Assembly (NCBI RefSeq): GCF_014656295.1
Contig: NZ_BNCD01000002.1
Span: 600,754-664,753 of the forward strand
Source: Streptomyces sulfonofaciens
GTDB taxonomy: Bacteria; Actinomycetota; Actinomycetes; Streptomycetales; Streptomycetaceae
DNA: 64,000 nt
Direction of reading: 5' to 3'
The position numbers and the translations under genes are program-made. The notes under the pieces are model-generated. The model made no database searches and was not told where the DNA came from. It saw only the letters and a program-made list of their open reading frames with translations. Shown here in pieces: positions 16,141 through 24,894 of the stretch (positions are counted from its first letter, which is position 1; each line of letters starts with the position of its first letter).

Positions 16141-16182
16141 CCGGGGCCCCGCGGGGCGGCGCTGGGTGCAGCGGGGCCCCGG
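16141..16182. terminator. Bidirectional terminator (12-bp stem)
   Basis: CCGGGGCCCCGC (16141-16152) pairs exactly with 16171-16182 around an 18-nt loop, between the toxin-like gene and the ArsR-type gene. Confidence 0.7.
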
Positions 16183-16196
16183 GTGGCGCCGGATCC

Positions 16197-16802
16197 TCAC
16201 AGCAGCGGGAAGAGGCGGGTGACCGCGGCGACGGCCACCGCGTCCGCCGGCCGCCCCGCCGGGTCCCTGTCCCGCCCTTGGTAGGCGGCCAGCAGTTCCC
16301 GTACTCCGGCGGCCACCTCGGCGACCTCCGCAGGGGTGAGGTGCACCACCGCGGAGAACGAGTGGTCGCCCTGCCACTCGACCGGCAGCCGCGGGCGCTG
16401 CTCCAGCCAGCGCTTGTGGCTCTCGTCCTCCAGGTCCCGGGCCAGCGCGGTGAACTCCCGTGCCGCCCCCTCCGGCTGCCGCGGTCCGTCCCACCGCAAC
16501 CGCCACGGCCGTGCCCTGCCGCCGCGGTGCGGCGCCTCCTCCACCAGCCCGTGCCGGGCGAGCTGGCGCAGGTGGAACGAGCACAGGCCCGAGCTGTGCC
16601 CGAGCCGCGCCGCGGCCTCGGTGGCCGTGACGGTGCCGGTCTCGGCGAGCAGGTCGAGCAGCGCGATCCGCACCGGATGGTCGGGAAGCGGCTGAGGGGA
16701 GCGGCCCGGGGTGTGCGGCGCCGCACCGCCGGCGGTGCGGCACGGAGGGGCACCAGGGAGGCCAGGGGTGTCAGGGGTGTCGTGTCGGTTCTCCTCGGTC
16801 AC
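16197..16802 (-). CDS. ArsR-type winged-helix regulator
   Basis: A roughly 200-residue regulator. VRIALLDLLAETGTVTATEAAARLGHSSGLCSFHLRQLARHGLVEE is an ArsR/helix_turn_helix_5 domain, followed by a basic wing (GRARPWRLRW) and a helical C-terminal half of unknown ligand specificity. No metal-binding cysteine cluster is seen, so the inducer is probably organic. I start it at GTG 16802 because the longer frame to ATG 16838 runs through the ACTTTGCAA repeats that look like its operator. It is divergent from the deformylase gene. Confidence 0.8.
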   Translation of the reverse strand: MTEENRHDTPDTPGLPGAPPCRTAGGAAPHTPGRSPQPLPDHPVRIALLDLLAETGTVTATEAAARLGHSSGLCSFHLRQLARHGLVEEAPHRGGRARPWRLRWDGPRQPEGAAREFTALARDLEDESHKRWLEQRPRLPVEWQGDHSFSAVVHLTPAEVAEVAAGVRELLAAYQGRDRDPAGRPADAVAVAAVTRLFPLL

Positions 16803-16817
16803 ACGCCGCAGTGTGCT

Positions 16818-16838
16818 ACTTTGCAAACCACTTTGCAA
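16818..16838. promoter_or_regulatory. Direct repeat ACTTTGCAA, 12-bp period, before the ArsR-type gene
   Basis: Exact copies occur at 16818-16826 and 16830-16838. The pocket is AT-rich and lies in the divergent gap between the regulator and the peptide deformylase gene. On the minus strand it offers TTGCAA -35-like hexamers. Likely the autoregulatory site. Confidence 0.4.
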
Positions 16839-16915
16839 GCATCCTCGGGTCCATGGCCGCGCGGCTCGGCCCGCGCCTTCGGACGGACCCGTGAGCGGAA
16901 GGGGTGTGGGGCGCC

Positions 16916-17584
16916 ATGGCGGTGGGGTTCGGGCATGGGAGCGCAGGAGAGCGACGGGTGCGGGTGCGGGTGCAGGGAGCGCCGGTGGACGCCTGTCCGC
17001 GGCTCGTCCCCGAGGCCGTCCGGGGAGCGGTGCGCCGGGTCACCGTGGTCGGGGAGGAGGTGCTGCACCGCCCCTGCCGACAGGTCGTGGACTTCGGGTC
17101 GCCGGAGCTGGCGCGGCTGGTGGACGACATGTTCGCGACCCTGGCCGTCGCGGAGGGCGCGGGCCTCGCCGCCAACCAGGTCGGTGCGGACCTCCGCCTG
17201 TTCGTGTGGGACTGCGCCGACGAGTGGGGCGTGCGGCACGTCGGGCACATCGCCAACCCCGTGCTGGACGAGTTGCCCGCCGCGCGGCGCCGCCTCGCCG
17301 AGGAGGCCGAGGGCTGCCTGTCGGTGCCGGGCCCCTACCGCGTGCTGCCCCGGCCGGACCTGGCCGTCGTACGGGGCCGCGACAAGGACGGCACCCCGCT
17401 GGTGATCGAGGGCCGGGGGTACTTCGCCCGCTGTCTGCAACACGAGGTCGACCATCTGCACGGACGCCTCTACCTCGACCGGCTGGCGCGCAAGGAGCGG
17501 GCGTCGGCACTGCGGGAGATGGCCGCGGCCGAGGAAGGGGTCCTCGCCCGGCGCGCCGCACGGGCCGCCGCGCTCGGAAAGTGA
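16916..17584 (+). CDS. def: Peptide deformylase
   Basis: A 222-residue metalloenzyme that removes the formyl group from nascent N-formylmethionyl proteins. All three family motifs are present: GAGLAANQVG, EGCLS (Cys134) and QHEVDHLHG (His176, Glu177, His180), which bind Fe2+/Zn2+. The C-terminal helix is Ala/Arg-rich. An in-frame GTG at 16904 is an alternative start: GGAAGG is 2 bp from it and about 12 bp from the ATG. It lies alone, away from fmt, so it is probably an extra deformylase of the kind common in streptomycetes. Confidence 0.93.
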   Translation: MAVGFGHGSAGERRVRVRVQGAPVDACPRLVPEAVRGAVRRVTVVGEEVLHRPCRQVVDFGSPELARLVDDMFATLAVAEGAGLAANQVGADLRLFVWDCADEWGVRHVGHIANPVLDELPAARRRLAEEAEGCLSVPGPYRVLPRPDLAVVRGRDKDGTPLVIEGRGYFARCLQHEVDHLHGRLYLDRLARKERASALREMAAAEEGVLARRAARAAALGK

Positions 17585-17651
17585 GTCGTCGGCCCGGTGC
17601 GGTGCGTTCGGTTGCGTTCGGTGCGTTCTATGCGTTGCGCCAGGGCAGGTC

Positions 17652-17671
17652 CGGTACCGCGTTCGGTACCG
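17652..17671. terminator. Hairpin between convergent genes
   Basis: CGGTACCG (17652-17659) and CGGTACCG (17664-17671) form an 8-bp stem with a 4-nt loop between the deformylase and pspAB genes. Imperfect TGCGTTCGGT repeats precede it (17600-17640). Confidence 0.5.
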
Positions 17672-17724
17672 TGAGCGATGCCTGCGGGTGCCGGCGCAGG
17701 CGCGGGCGGTGCGCCGGGCCGCGG

Positions 17725-18303
17725 TCAGAGCCCCGGCGCGCCCCAGAGCGGGAACCAGCGCGTGAGATCGGGCTCGATGCGCACGTCGTCCGCGAGGACC
17801 GCCCGGGTCTGGAGCTCCAGCGTGTTGTCACGGCGCTCGCCGGTCAGCGGCGCGAAGGGGTAGAACGTGCCGCGCTTGTAGAGGTACACCAGGGCGAGCC
17901 TGCGCCCCTTGGGATCGTTGAAGCCCACCAGTGAGCAGAGTAGCTGCGGGCCGAAGCCGGACTCGTGCAGGGCGGAGTTCACCGCGTGCAGGTCGGCGAC
18001 GACGGCGGGCAGGTCCTCGGGCGCCCGGCGGGAGATCAGCCAGGAGTACCCGTAGGCGTCCTGCTCGAAGGCGATCGGCGGGCCGCTGCGTGCGGTGTCC
18101 GCGTCGAGCAGCTCCCGCACGCCGTCGTACACCTGCGTGAACTCCGCGCCCTCCACGCTGGAGAAGCACACCGAGCCGACCCCGGTCGGGACGAAGGAGG
18201 CCGCGGCCTGGAGGGTCACCGCCGCCGAGGGCAGCGCGAAGAGCTGGTCCAGGTCGGGCGCGGCCGGACGGCTGCGCCCGAACAGGGTGTCGAGGAAACC
18301 CAT
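17725..18303 (-). CDS. pspAB: PspA-associated protein PspAB
   Basis: A 192-residue protein beginning MGFLDTLFGRSRPA, the usual start of the actinobacterial PspAB family. The sequence has no membrane segment or known catalytic motif. It follows htpX by 4 bp on the same strand, the conserved actinobacterial arrangement linking these genes to envelope (phage-shock) stress. Function beyond association with PspA-type stress response is not known. ATG 18303 is used because the longer frame runs into htpX. Confidence 0.85.
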   Translation of the reverse strand: MGFLDTLFGRSRPAAPDLDQLFALPSAAVTLQAAASFVPTGVGSVCFSSVEGAEFTQVYDGVRELLDADTARSGPPIAFEQDAYGYSWLISRRAPEDLPAVVADLHAVNSALHESGFGPQLLCSLVGFNDPKGRRLALVYLYKRGTFYPFAPLTGERRDNTLELQTRAVLADDVRIEPDLTRWFPLWGAPGL

Positions 18304-18307
18304 GCGC

Positions 18308-19222
18308 TCAGCTCCTGCTGCCCGCGGCGGGGCCGAGCTGGGCGGAGATCTTCGCCAGTTGGTCGAGCCGCTGCTCCAGGCTCGGGTGGGTGGAGAACAA
18401 CTGCCTGAAGCCCGGAACCGCCCCGAGCGCGGGCGTGAAGTAGAAGGCGTTGAACGCCTTGGCGGTGCGCAGGTCACGCGTCGGGATCCGGGCGATGTCG
18501 CCGGTGAGCTTGGTCAGGGCCGAGGCCAGCGCCGACGGTCGGCCGGTGAGCATCGCTCCGGCCCGGTCCGCGGCGAGCTCGCGGTAGCGCGACAGGGCGC
18601 GGATCAGCACGAAGCTGATCGCGTACACCGCGATCGACACACCGACCACCATCGCGAGCAGGGCCAGGGTGTTCTGATCGCGGCGGCCGCGCCCGAACAG
18701 CTCCGAGTAGAACGCGAACCGCACCACGAGTCCGGCGATCACACCCAGGAACGACGCCACGGTGATCACCGCCACGTCGCGGTGTGCCACGTGCGAGAGC
18801 TCGTGGGCGAGGACCCCCTCCAGCTCCTCGGGTTCCAGACGTCGCTGGAGGCCGGTGGTCACGCACACCACCGAGTGGTTGGGGTTTCTGCCGGTCGCGA
18901 ACGCGTTGGGCATGTCGGTGCGGGCGATGGCCACCTCGGGCTTGGGCATGTCCGCGGCGGCGCACAGGCGGTCGATGACACCGTGCAGGTGCGGCGCCTC
19001 CTCGCGGGAGACGATCCGGCCGTGCATGGCATACAGCGCGATCTTGTCGGAGAACCAGTACTGCGCCCAGAGCAGGCCGGCCGCGATGACGACCACGAGG
19101 ATCACGGAATTGAGCAGCACGATGAGCGCGGCCACGAAGCCCACGTAGAGCAGGCCGAGCAGGAAGAGGGTTACCAGCATGCGGGCGGTCAGCCGCCGGT
19201 CCGGCTGGAAACGGCTGTGCAT
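18308..19222 (-). CDS. htpX: HtpX zinc metalloprotease
   Basis: A 304-residue membrane protease. Two N-terminal membrane segments (about 15-55) precede the catalytic HELSH (His140, Glu141, His144), the downstream glutamate in YRELAADRAG, and two further hydrophobic segments between them. It degrades misfolded membrane proteins in the cytoplasmic membrane. I choose ATG 19222 (MHSRFQPDRR), 8 bp after GGAG. That Shine-Dalgarno lies inside a perfect 14-bp inverted repeat TCACTC-CA-GAGTGA (19228-19241), which could hide it or bind a repressor. First gene of the htpX-pspAB operon. Confidence 0.94.
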   Translation of the reverse strand: MHSRFQPDRRLTARMLVTLFLLGLLYVGFVAALIVLLNSVILVVVIAAGLLWAQYWFSDKIALYAMHGRIVSREEAPHLHGVIDRLCAAADMPKPEVAIARTDMPNAFATGRNPNHSVVCVTTGLQRRLEPEELEGVLAHELSHVAHRDVAVITVASFLGVIAGLVVRFAFYSELFGRGRRDQNTLALLAMVVGVSIAVYAISFVLIRALSRYRELAADRAGAMLTGRPSALASALTKLTGDIARIPTRDLRTAKAFNAFYFTPALGAVPGFRQLFSTHPSLEQRLDQLAKISAQLGPAAGSRS

Positions 19223-19466
19223 CCCCATCACTCCAGAGTGAAAGAGCAGGTCAAGGCCCGACTGCATCGCAAGCCGCACGCCGCAGCCCGGTCGTGTTAC
19301 TTCCATAGTCCGCCATAGCGGGTCAATACCAGGTTAAGTCGACCACAGCGGTAGGAAGCGAGGGCCGACCGGGCGGAGCGGCCGTGGGGGGGCACTGCAC
19401 TGGGGCAGTGACCGGCCACGTGGGGTGAGGGCGCGGGCGGGACCGCGCTGGGACCGGGTGGGCGGG

Positions 19467-20324
19467 TCAGGCGGCGGGCGCCGCTCCCGTCCCCAGCCAC
19501 TTCAGGCCGTCCAGGAGGAACGTGTTCTGGGTGTCGCTGTCGAACGTCGACGACAGCGGGGTGTTGGTGTCGTAGTCCATGGCGTCATGGCCGAAGTTCG
19601 CGTACAGCATCCGGTACTTGGTGTTCGTCCACAGGATCGGGTAGTAGCCGTCGTACCAGGACTGGTCGGGATCGGTGCCGAGCGGGAAGCTCACCGGGTC
19701 GACCGAGGCCAGGATGTCGATGTCGGGGTTCTGGCGCAGGTCGTTGCTCCAGCTGTACCACTCGCTCACCGACGAGGTGAACGTGGCGGGCAGGCCGGCC
19801 GTCGCGGGGTGGTCGGGGTCCTCGGTGCGCAGGGTGGCGGCGGTGGGCCCCCAGGTGTTGGAGACGAAGTCGCCGCTGCCCAGGAACTGGTCGTAGTACC
19901 AGGGCCAGCTACCCGCGTCGGTGGTGAAGGCGGACACGTGGAAGCCCATCCAGGCGCCGCCGCCCGCCATGTAGCTCTCGAAGCCGGAGCGATCGGCCTG
20001 GGTCTGCGGGGCGTCGTCGAGGAAGAGCACCACCTGGTACTGGGACAGCGCGGAGCCGTCCGCGAGCAGGTCCCAGTTGTCGGTGGCGGTGTAGGTGAAG
20101 CCGTTCTCCGCGCCCGCCCGGGGGAACCACTCGTTGGCCTCGTGCACGAAGGCGATGTGGGCGGCGTCGTAGGTGCCGTTGTAGAAGGCGAGCACCTTGA
20201 ACGGATCCGCGGCGGGGGCCCTGGTCTGCGCGGATGCGGGCACGACGGCGATACCCAGCAGCAGCGCGAGCAGCACGAGGAGCCGGGGGCCGAGGCGGCG
20301 GGCGACGGGGTCGGTCTTGCTCAT
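19467..20324 (-). CDS. Secreted ThuA-domain protein
   Basis: A 285-residue protein with a signal peptide (RRLGPRLLVLLALLLGIAVVPASAQ). The ThuA (glutamine-amidotransferase-like) fold spans about 42-280: KVLAFYNGTYDAAHIAFVHEA, YQVVLFLDD, GGGAWMGFHVSA and the conserved ILWTNTKYRMLYANFGHD. ThuA proteins are linked to sugar utilisation (trehalose, oligosaccharides), but the reaction is not established. ATG 20324 follows GGAAGGAA. It has its own consensus promoter (20422-20450), suggesting substantial, regulated export. Confidence 0.87.
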   Translation of the reverse strand: MSKTDPVARRLGPRLLVLLALLLGIAVVPASAQTRAPAADPFKVLAFYNGTYDAAHIAFVHEANEWFPRAGAENGFTYTATDNWDLLADGSALSQYQVVLFLDDAPQTQADRSGFESYMAGGGAWMGFHVSAFTTDAGSWPWYYDQFLGSGDFVSNTWGPTAATLRTEDPDHPATAGLPATFTSSVSEWYSWSNDLRQNPDIDILASVDPVSFPLGTDPDQSWYDGYYPILWTNTKYRMLYANFGHDAMDYDTNTPLSSTFDSDTQNTFLLDGLKWLGTGAAPAA

Positions 20325-20421
20325 CGGGTTCCTTCCCGTGACAAGCCGGAGAGCAGCCTGTCCCGTGGTGTGGGGGGAGGTGGAAGGTGTGGGGGCGGCT
20401 CCGGGGAGCGGTCCGCCACCG

Positions 20422-20450
20422 ATTCAAGAAGTGAGTGATGTTCATGTCAA
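20422..20450 (-). promoter_or_regulatory. Vegetative-type promoter of the ThuA gene
   Basis: On the minus strand a perfect TTGACA (20450-20445), 17-bp spacer and TTGAAT (20427-20422) lie about 100 bp before the ThuA start. The rest of the 20325-20638 gap is GC-rich and noncoding. Confidence 0.6.
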
Positions 20451-20638
20451 GGCTTTGGTACGGACCAGAGTGCGGAGGCTCTGCGTGCGGGTCGTGACGG
20501 GGCGGCCCCCTGGGCGGTGGTGTGGTCCGGGGAGACGGGAAGGTGGCGGGGGCGGGCCTGTCGGCGGGGCAGGGGTGCGGGTGGGCTTGAAGGGGGTGGG
20601 GGCGGGGCCGCGGCGGGGCTCGGGGAGGCGCTGGGCGC

Positions 20639-21121
20639 TCAGTCCGTGCCGGTCGGCACGCTGACGGTCAGCAGGGGCATCGCCCGGTGCATGCGCATCG
20701 CGTCCACCGACTCCGCCAGCAGCTCGTACTCCGTCGTGTCGTCCTGCGTGACGAACCGCATGAGGTGTCCGGCGGCGAGCTCCTCGGCCACGGTCTCCTG
20801 GTGCCCGGGGTCGAAGCACCAGGCGCGCAGCGCGCTCGGCACATCCGGTACGGAGTCCGCCACCGGGGCGAGGGCCGCCGCGGGGAAGAAGGCGCTGGCC
20901 GGGTCCGGGTCGAGCCGGTCGGCCATCCATGCCGCGCGGTCCCGCAGCCACCACAGGGCCAGGGGGAGCGTCGGGGCCCGGTAGGTGCCGAGCGGTACGC
21001 CGACCCGCCTGCCCCCGCACACTCCGTAGGCGGTGACCTGGCACAGGATCTCGTCGTGCACGGCAACCCCCGTCGCGTCGGCCAACTCCATGGTGAGCGG
21101 AGCGTGACCCGCGCACGACAT
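20639..21121 (-). CDS. Conserved-type hypothetical protein
   Basis: A 160-residue acidic protein, not recognised. It has a beta-rich N-terminal half (LCQVTAYGVCGGRRVGVPLGTYRAPTLPLALWWLRDRAAW) and a mixed C-terminus, and no membrane segment or motif. ATG 21121 lacks a Shine-Dalgarno, but a promoter ending 15 bp upstream suggests a leaderless or near-leaderless mRNA; MELADATG at 21091 is an alternative start. Codon use is native. No functional context. Confidence 0.65.
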   Translation of the reverse strand: MSCAGHAPLTMELADATGVAVHDEILCQVTAYGVCGGRRVGVPLGTYRAPTLPLALWWLRDRAAWMADRLDPDPASAFFPAAALAPVADSVPDVPSALRAWCFDPGHQETVAEELAAGHLMRFVTQDDTTEYELLAESVDAMRMHRAMPLLTVSVPTGTD

Positions 21122-21136
21122 GGTGTGATCAGACGA

Positions 21137-21165
21137 CGAATATCGATTCCCGAGGGCTTTGTCAC
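21137..21165 (-). promoter_or_regulatory. Promoter suggesting a (near-)leaderless mRNA
   Basis: GTGACA (21165-21160), 17 bp, TATTCG (21142-21137) on the minus strand, 15 bp before the ATG at 21121, in a short AT-rich pocket. Confidence 0.45.
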
Positions 21166-21342
21166 CATGAGGTTCCGGCCAATGCGCGTGCCGGGCGGCG
21201 GATGACGTCGGCTGGCCGAAAACGGCTACTTGTCATTTTCCGGATCACGGTAGGTTCCGAGGTTGCCGTGGGGGCGGAACCCGGCCGCATGCCCGCGGGC
21301 GTGGAAACCAGTCCGAAAAGCGGCTGGCTGGGCATGGCCCGG

Positions 21343-22584
21343 TCAACGGTCCGCTGCGGCTCCGTCGCCGGGCCGCGGCACGTCCACCGCCGTGTGCCCG
21401 CCGCCGCGCCGGCCCCGCCGACCCGTCCGCTCGGGCCGCAACCCCGGCGCCAGCACCAGCGTCACCGCGATCGACGCCGCCGCCATCACCACCATGCCCG
21501 TGCCCGGCGAGGTCCGCTGGGCCACGGCGCCCGCCAGGGCGGCCCCCACGCCCTGCAGGAAGAGCAGGCCGGACGACTGCAGTCCGAGCGCCTGTCCGCC
21601 CACCCCGTCCGGCGTCAACTCCATCAGCCGCTCCTGGAGCAGCAGGCTCGCCGCGAAACCCGTCGACGCCACCGCCACGGCGGCGACCGCGGCGGACAGG
21701 GGCAGCGGCAGCACGAAGAGCAGGTACGGTGCCGCGAGCAGCAGCCGCAGCGGTACCCCGAGCCGGTGCCGCAGCCGCCGCGGGACGAACCGCCCCGCGA
21801 CCGTGTCGCCGACGAGCATGCCGCACGAGGCGGCGGCGAAAAGCAGCCCCGCGTGATGTGGCGCATAGGCCACGAATAGCGATTCACAGCCGACGATCAG
21901 CCCATTGGGCACCCAGAGCGTGAGATAGAGGCATCTGAGTGGTGCGGACGACCACAGCCGTCTGTCGGTCCGCCAGGTCTCGCCGACGGAGGGCCGGCCC
22001 GTCGCGCGGGCCGGGCGCCTCTCCAGGCCGAAGCGGGCCGCGCACGCCCCCGCGAGGTACAGCACGGCGGCCGCCAGCAGCGTCGCGCGAGCGGACAGCG
22101 CCACCGCCAGCGCGCCGCCGAGTCCATAGCCGGACACCTGCATGACGCCCGCGGACATGTTCAGCGCCGAGCGGCCCAGCAGGAAGCCCTCGCGGGGCAG
22201 CACCTCGCTCAGCAGCCCGTAGCGCACCCCGCCCCCGACCGAGGCGACCAGCCCCAGACCCGGCACCAGGCAGAGCAGCCCCCACACCGGCAGGCCCGGC
22301 ACCGCAAGCGCCGCGGTGCCCACCGCGAAGACCACCGCGATACCGGTCAGGGCGGCGCGCGGCGGCAGCCGGTCGGCCGCGGACAGCAGCGTCAACGCGC
22401 CTGCCACCTGCGCGAACGACGAGCCGAACATGCTCAGCGCGGACAGCAGGGGCGAGCCCGTCGCCCCGTAGACGAGGGTGCCGAGGGCGAGACCGCTCAC
22501 CGTCTGCGCGGCGACCTGCGCCGACACCGACAGGAAGAGGGACCGGAACTCGGGCACCCGAAAGAGATCCCCGTAGGTGCGCAT
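21343..22584 (-). CDS. MFS transporter
   Basis: A 413-residue major facilitator with about 12 hydrophobic segments, starting MRTYGDLFRVPEFRSLFLS, a common opening of streptomycete MFS drug exporters. A central cytoplasmic loop is basic (ERRPARATGRPSVGETWRTDRR). The C-terminal tail is Arg/Gly-rich and hydrophilic. It is divergent from the ArsR/DUF5937-like regulator gene, with only 36 bp between starts, so the regulator probably controls it. Substrate unknown; export is more likely than uptake. Confidence 0.88.
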   Translation of the reverse strand: MRTYGDLFRVPEFRSLFLSVSAQVAAQTVSGLALGTLVYGATGSPLLSALSMFGSSFAQVAGALTLLSAADRLPPRAALTGIAVVFAVGTAALAVPGLPVWGLLCLVPGLGLVASVGGGVRYGLLSEVLPREGFLLGRSALNMSAGVMQVSGYGLGGALAVALSARATLLAAAVLYLAGACAARFGLERRPARATGRPSVGETWRTDRRLWSSAPLRCLYLTLWVPNGLIVGCESLFVAYAPHHAGLLFAAASCGMLVGDTVAGRFVPRRLRHRLGVPLRLLLAAPYLLFVLPLPLSAAVAAVAVASTGFAASLLLQERLMELTPDGVGGQALGLQSSGLLFLQGVGAALAGAVAQRTSPGTGMVVMAAASIAVTLVLAPGLRPERTGRRGRRGGGHTAVDVPRPGDGAAADR

Positions 22585-22620
22585 GCCGGGAGTCTCCGCG
22601 GGCGGACACGGCGGAGGCTA

Positions 22621-23628
22621 ATGTTGCGCCCGGAGGCGAAACCATTGGGACTGTGGCAGGTCAACGCCGACACGCTGGCCGGCGGCAGGTTCCTCGTCTC
22701 CGCCCTTGCCGAGACCACCGCCTGCCTCTTCGCCCTGCACACCCGCACTGCCGGGCACCCCGGCGAGCGCGCCTGGCTCGACCGCCACCTCGGCGCCTAC
22801 GAGGCCCTCCTCGCCGCCGACCCGGTCACCGCCCGGCTCGTCGGGGCCGCACACAGCGACCGCTGGATCGCCGACTTCCTCACCCCCGCCCCCACCGGCG
22901 TCCACGAGCCCGCCTTCGACCGGGAGATACAGCAGGTCAGGGCCATGTCCGCGGAGCACGCGCGGCAGGATCTGCGGATGGCGCTCGGCGGCCCGCTGCC
23001 CGCCGAGCTGGACGGCTGCCACCTGCCCGAACGCGCCGCCGATCTGCTGACCTGGGTGTGGCGGCACACCGTGCTGCCCGACTGGGAGCGGCGCCGCAGG
23101 ATCATCGAGGCCGACATCGTCGCCCGCTCGGGCCGGCTCGGCCAGGGCGGCTGGGCAGCGGTCCTGGACGCCATGCGCCCCGGCATGCGCTGGCTGGGCG
23201 GCAGCAGGTTGCAGGTCAACCCGCGCGACCACCCGCCGCGGGAGGTCTCCGGCGCACGTCTGTTCTTCGTCCCGGTCACGCCCGGCGGTCACGGCTGGGT
23301 CTGCTGGGCCACGCCCCCGCCCTGCGACCGGTACGCCGTCGTCCACCCCTGCTCGGGAACCCTCGCCGATGCGGGCCGCACCGCGGTGCCCGAGGCGCTG
23401 GGGCGGCTGATCGGACCGGCACGTGCCCAGGTCCTCGTGCTGCTGGACACCCCGAAGAGCACCACCCAACTGGTGGCCCTGACCGGCCAGGGCCTGGGCT
23501 CCGTCGGCCGTCACCTCAAGGTCCTGTTCGACGCCGGCCTCGCCGGACGGCGGCGCAGCGGGCGGTCGGTGCTGTACTACCGCACCCGCGCGGGCGAGGT
23601 GCTCGTCGAGGGCCGCAGCGACGGCTGA
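22621..23628 (+). CDS. DUF5937-like / ArsR-type winged-helix regulator
   Basis: A 335-residue protein. Residues about 10-240 form the long helical/beta N-terminal region (LWQVNADTLAGGRFLVSALAETTACL…) seen in DUF5937 regulators. The C-terminal 80 residues (ARAQVLVLLDTPKSTTQLVALTGQGLGSVGRHLKVLFDAGL) are an ArsR-type winged helix. Start ATG 22621 follows GGAGG by 3 bp. It is divergent from the MFS gene and likely regulates it and itself from the shared 36-bp gap. Confidence 0.82.
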   Translation: MLRPEAKPLGLWQVNADTLAGGRFLVSALAETTACLFALHTRTAGHPGERAWLDRHLGAYEALLAADPVTARLVGAAHSDRWIADFLTPAPTGVHEPAFDREIQQVRAMSAEHARQDLRMALGGPLPAELDGCHLPERAADLLTWVWRHTVLPDWERRRRIIEADIVARSGRLGQGGWAAVLDAMRPGMRWLGGSRLQVNPRDHPPREVSGARLFFVPVTPGGHGWVCWATPPPCDRYAVVHPCSGTLADAGRTAVPEALGRLIGPARAQVLVLLDTPKSTTQLVALTGQGLGSVGRHLKVLFDAGLAGRRRSGRSVLYYRTRAGEVLVEGRSDG

Positions 23629-23639
23629 GCGCCCTCCCC

Positions 23640-23677
23640 GGCGGTGCCTCCCGCGGGCCGGCGGCGGTGCCTCCCGC
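23640..23677. repeat. 15-bp direct repeat GGCGGTGCCTCCCGC
   Basis: Exact copies at 23640-23654 and 23663-23677 lie in the gap between the regulator and DUF5709 genes. Confidence 0.5.
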
Positions 23678-23764
23678 CGGCGGCCGGCGCGCAGAGGCAG
23701 GTGTGGTCCGTCCCAGTCTGGATACGCGCTCCAGGGAGAAGAAGCCGGAGGGAGGGCCCCACCC

Positions 23765-24280
23765 ATGGCAGCCGACGATACGAGCGGCGACGACGTCTAC
23801 CAGCCTGACGACCCCGACGAGCCGCTCTACGAGGGCATCCGGGAACCCGAGGACACCCTGATCGACCGGGGCGCCGACCCCTACGACGAAGGCGTCTCGC
23901 CGCCCGAGCGGCCGCTGGCCGTGGAGCACCAGGGCACCACGGCGCGGGAGCAGAACGAGGGCGAGAGCCTGGACCAGCGCCTCGCGGAGGAGGAGCCCGA
24001 CCCCGCCCTCGACGACGCGCTCCTCGACGACGGCATCGGCGACGCCCCGGGCGGCAACGGCGAGCCCCGCGACGACGAGGTAGGCGACGACCGCGCAGGA
24101 CGCCTGGTGGCCCCCGACGAGGGCGCCCACGAGGACGAGGAGAAGGACCTGCTCGCCGAGGACGTCGGCATCAGCGGCGCCGCCGCATCGGCGGAGGAGG
24201 CCGCCGTGCACGTCGTACCGGAGAGCGCCGAAGGCACCGACGCGCTCCGCGAGTCCCGTGAGCAACCCCCGCAGAGGTGA
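23765..24280 (+). CDS. DUF5709 family acidic protein
   Basis: A 171-residue, very acidic, probably disordered protein (MAADDTSGDDVYQPDDPDEPLYEG…, …SAEEAAVHVVPE). This N-terminus is characteristic of the actinobacterial DUF5709 family of unknown function. The stop (TGA 24278-24280) lies just before the start of the molybdenum hydroxylase operon, so read-through is possible but the gene pair is not functionally linked in any way I can see. Confidence 0.8.
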   Translation: MAADDTSGDDVYQPDDPDEPLYEGIREPEDTLIDRGADPYDEGVSPPERPLAVEHQGTTAREQNEGESLDQRLAEEEPDPALDDALLDDGIGDAPGGNGEPRDDEVGDDRAGRLVAPDEGAHEDEEKDLLAEDVGISGAAASAEEAAVHVVPESAEGTDALRESREQPPQR

Positions 24281-24285
24281 GGACC

Positions 24286-24894
24286 GTGACGCTGCTCCCC
24301 GGCACCGACGCCCCGAGGACCCCGCAGGAGCCGCACGGCCCCCACACCGGCGCCGCCGGCGAGCCCGCGGAGGCGACCCACTCCCGCATCACCCTCAACG
24401 TGAACGGCACCCCGCGCACCCTCGTCGTCGACAACCGCTCGTCGCTGCTGGACGTGCTGCGCGAGCGGCTCGGCCTCATCGGCGCCAAGAAGGGCTGCGA
24501 CCACGGGCAGTGCGGCTCCTGCACGGTGCTCGTCGAGGGCCGCCGCGCCAACGCCTGCCTGCTGCCCGCCGTCGCCCAGGACGGGTACGACATCACCACC
24601 GTCGAGGGACTCGCGGCGGCGGACGGCGAGCGCCTCCACCCGCTCCAGCGCGCCTTCCTGGACCGGGACGGCTTCCAGTGCGGGTACTGCACCCCGGGGC
24701 AGCTCTGCTCCGCGGTCGGCATGATCGCCGAGGCCGAGGCGGGCCACCCCTCCGACGCCACGGACCCCGGCCACCCGGCGAAGACGCCCGTCGCGCTCAC
24801 CGCGGCCGAGATCCGCACCCGGCTCAGCGGCAACATCTGCCGCTGCGGCGCCTACCCCAACATCGTCGCCGCCGTCGAGGACGTGATCGAATGA
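24286..24894 (+). CDS. [2Fe-2S] subunit of molybdenum aldehyde oxidoreductase (PaoA/YagT-like)
   Basis: A 202-residue electron-transfer subunit with both clusters of the xanthine-oxidase family. The plant-type site is CDHGQCGSC plus a later Cys (NACLLPA); the second cluster is QCGYCTPGQLC … NICRCGAYPN. It passes electrons from the molybdenum site to FAD in the middle subunit. GTG 24286 with GAGGA upstream is favoured over GTG 24277, which overlaps the previous stop. It overlaps the FAD subunit by ATGA. No Tat signal is seen, unlike E. coli PaoA, so the complex is probably cytoplasmic. Confidence 0.92.
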   Translation: MTLLPGTDAPRTPQEPHGPHTGAAGEPAEATHSRITLNVNGTPRTLVVDNRSSLLDVLRERLGLIGAKKGCDHGQCGSCTVLVEGRRANACLLPAVAQDGYDITTVEGLAAADGERLHPLQRAFLDRDGFQCGYCTPGQLCSAVGMIAEAEAGHPSDATDPGHPAKTPVALTAAEIRTRLSGNICRCGAYPNIVAAVEDVIE

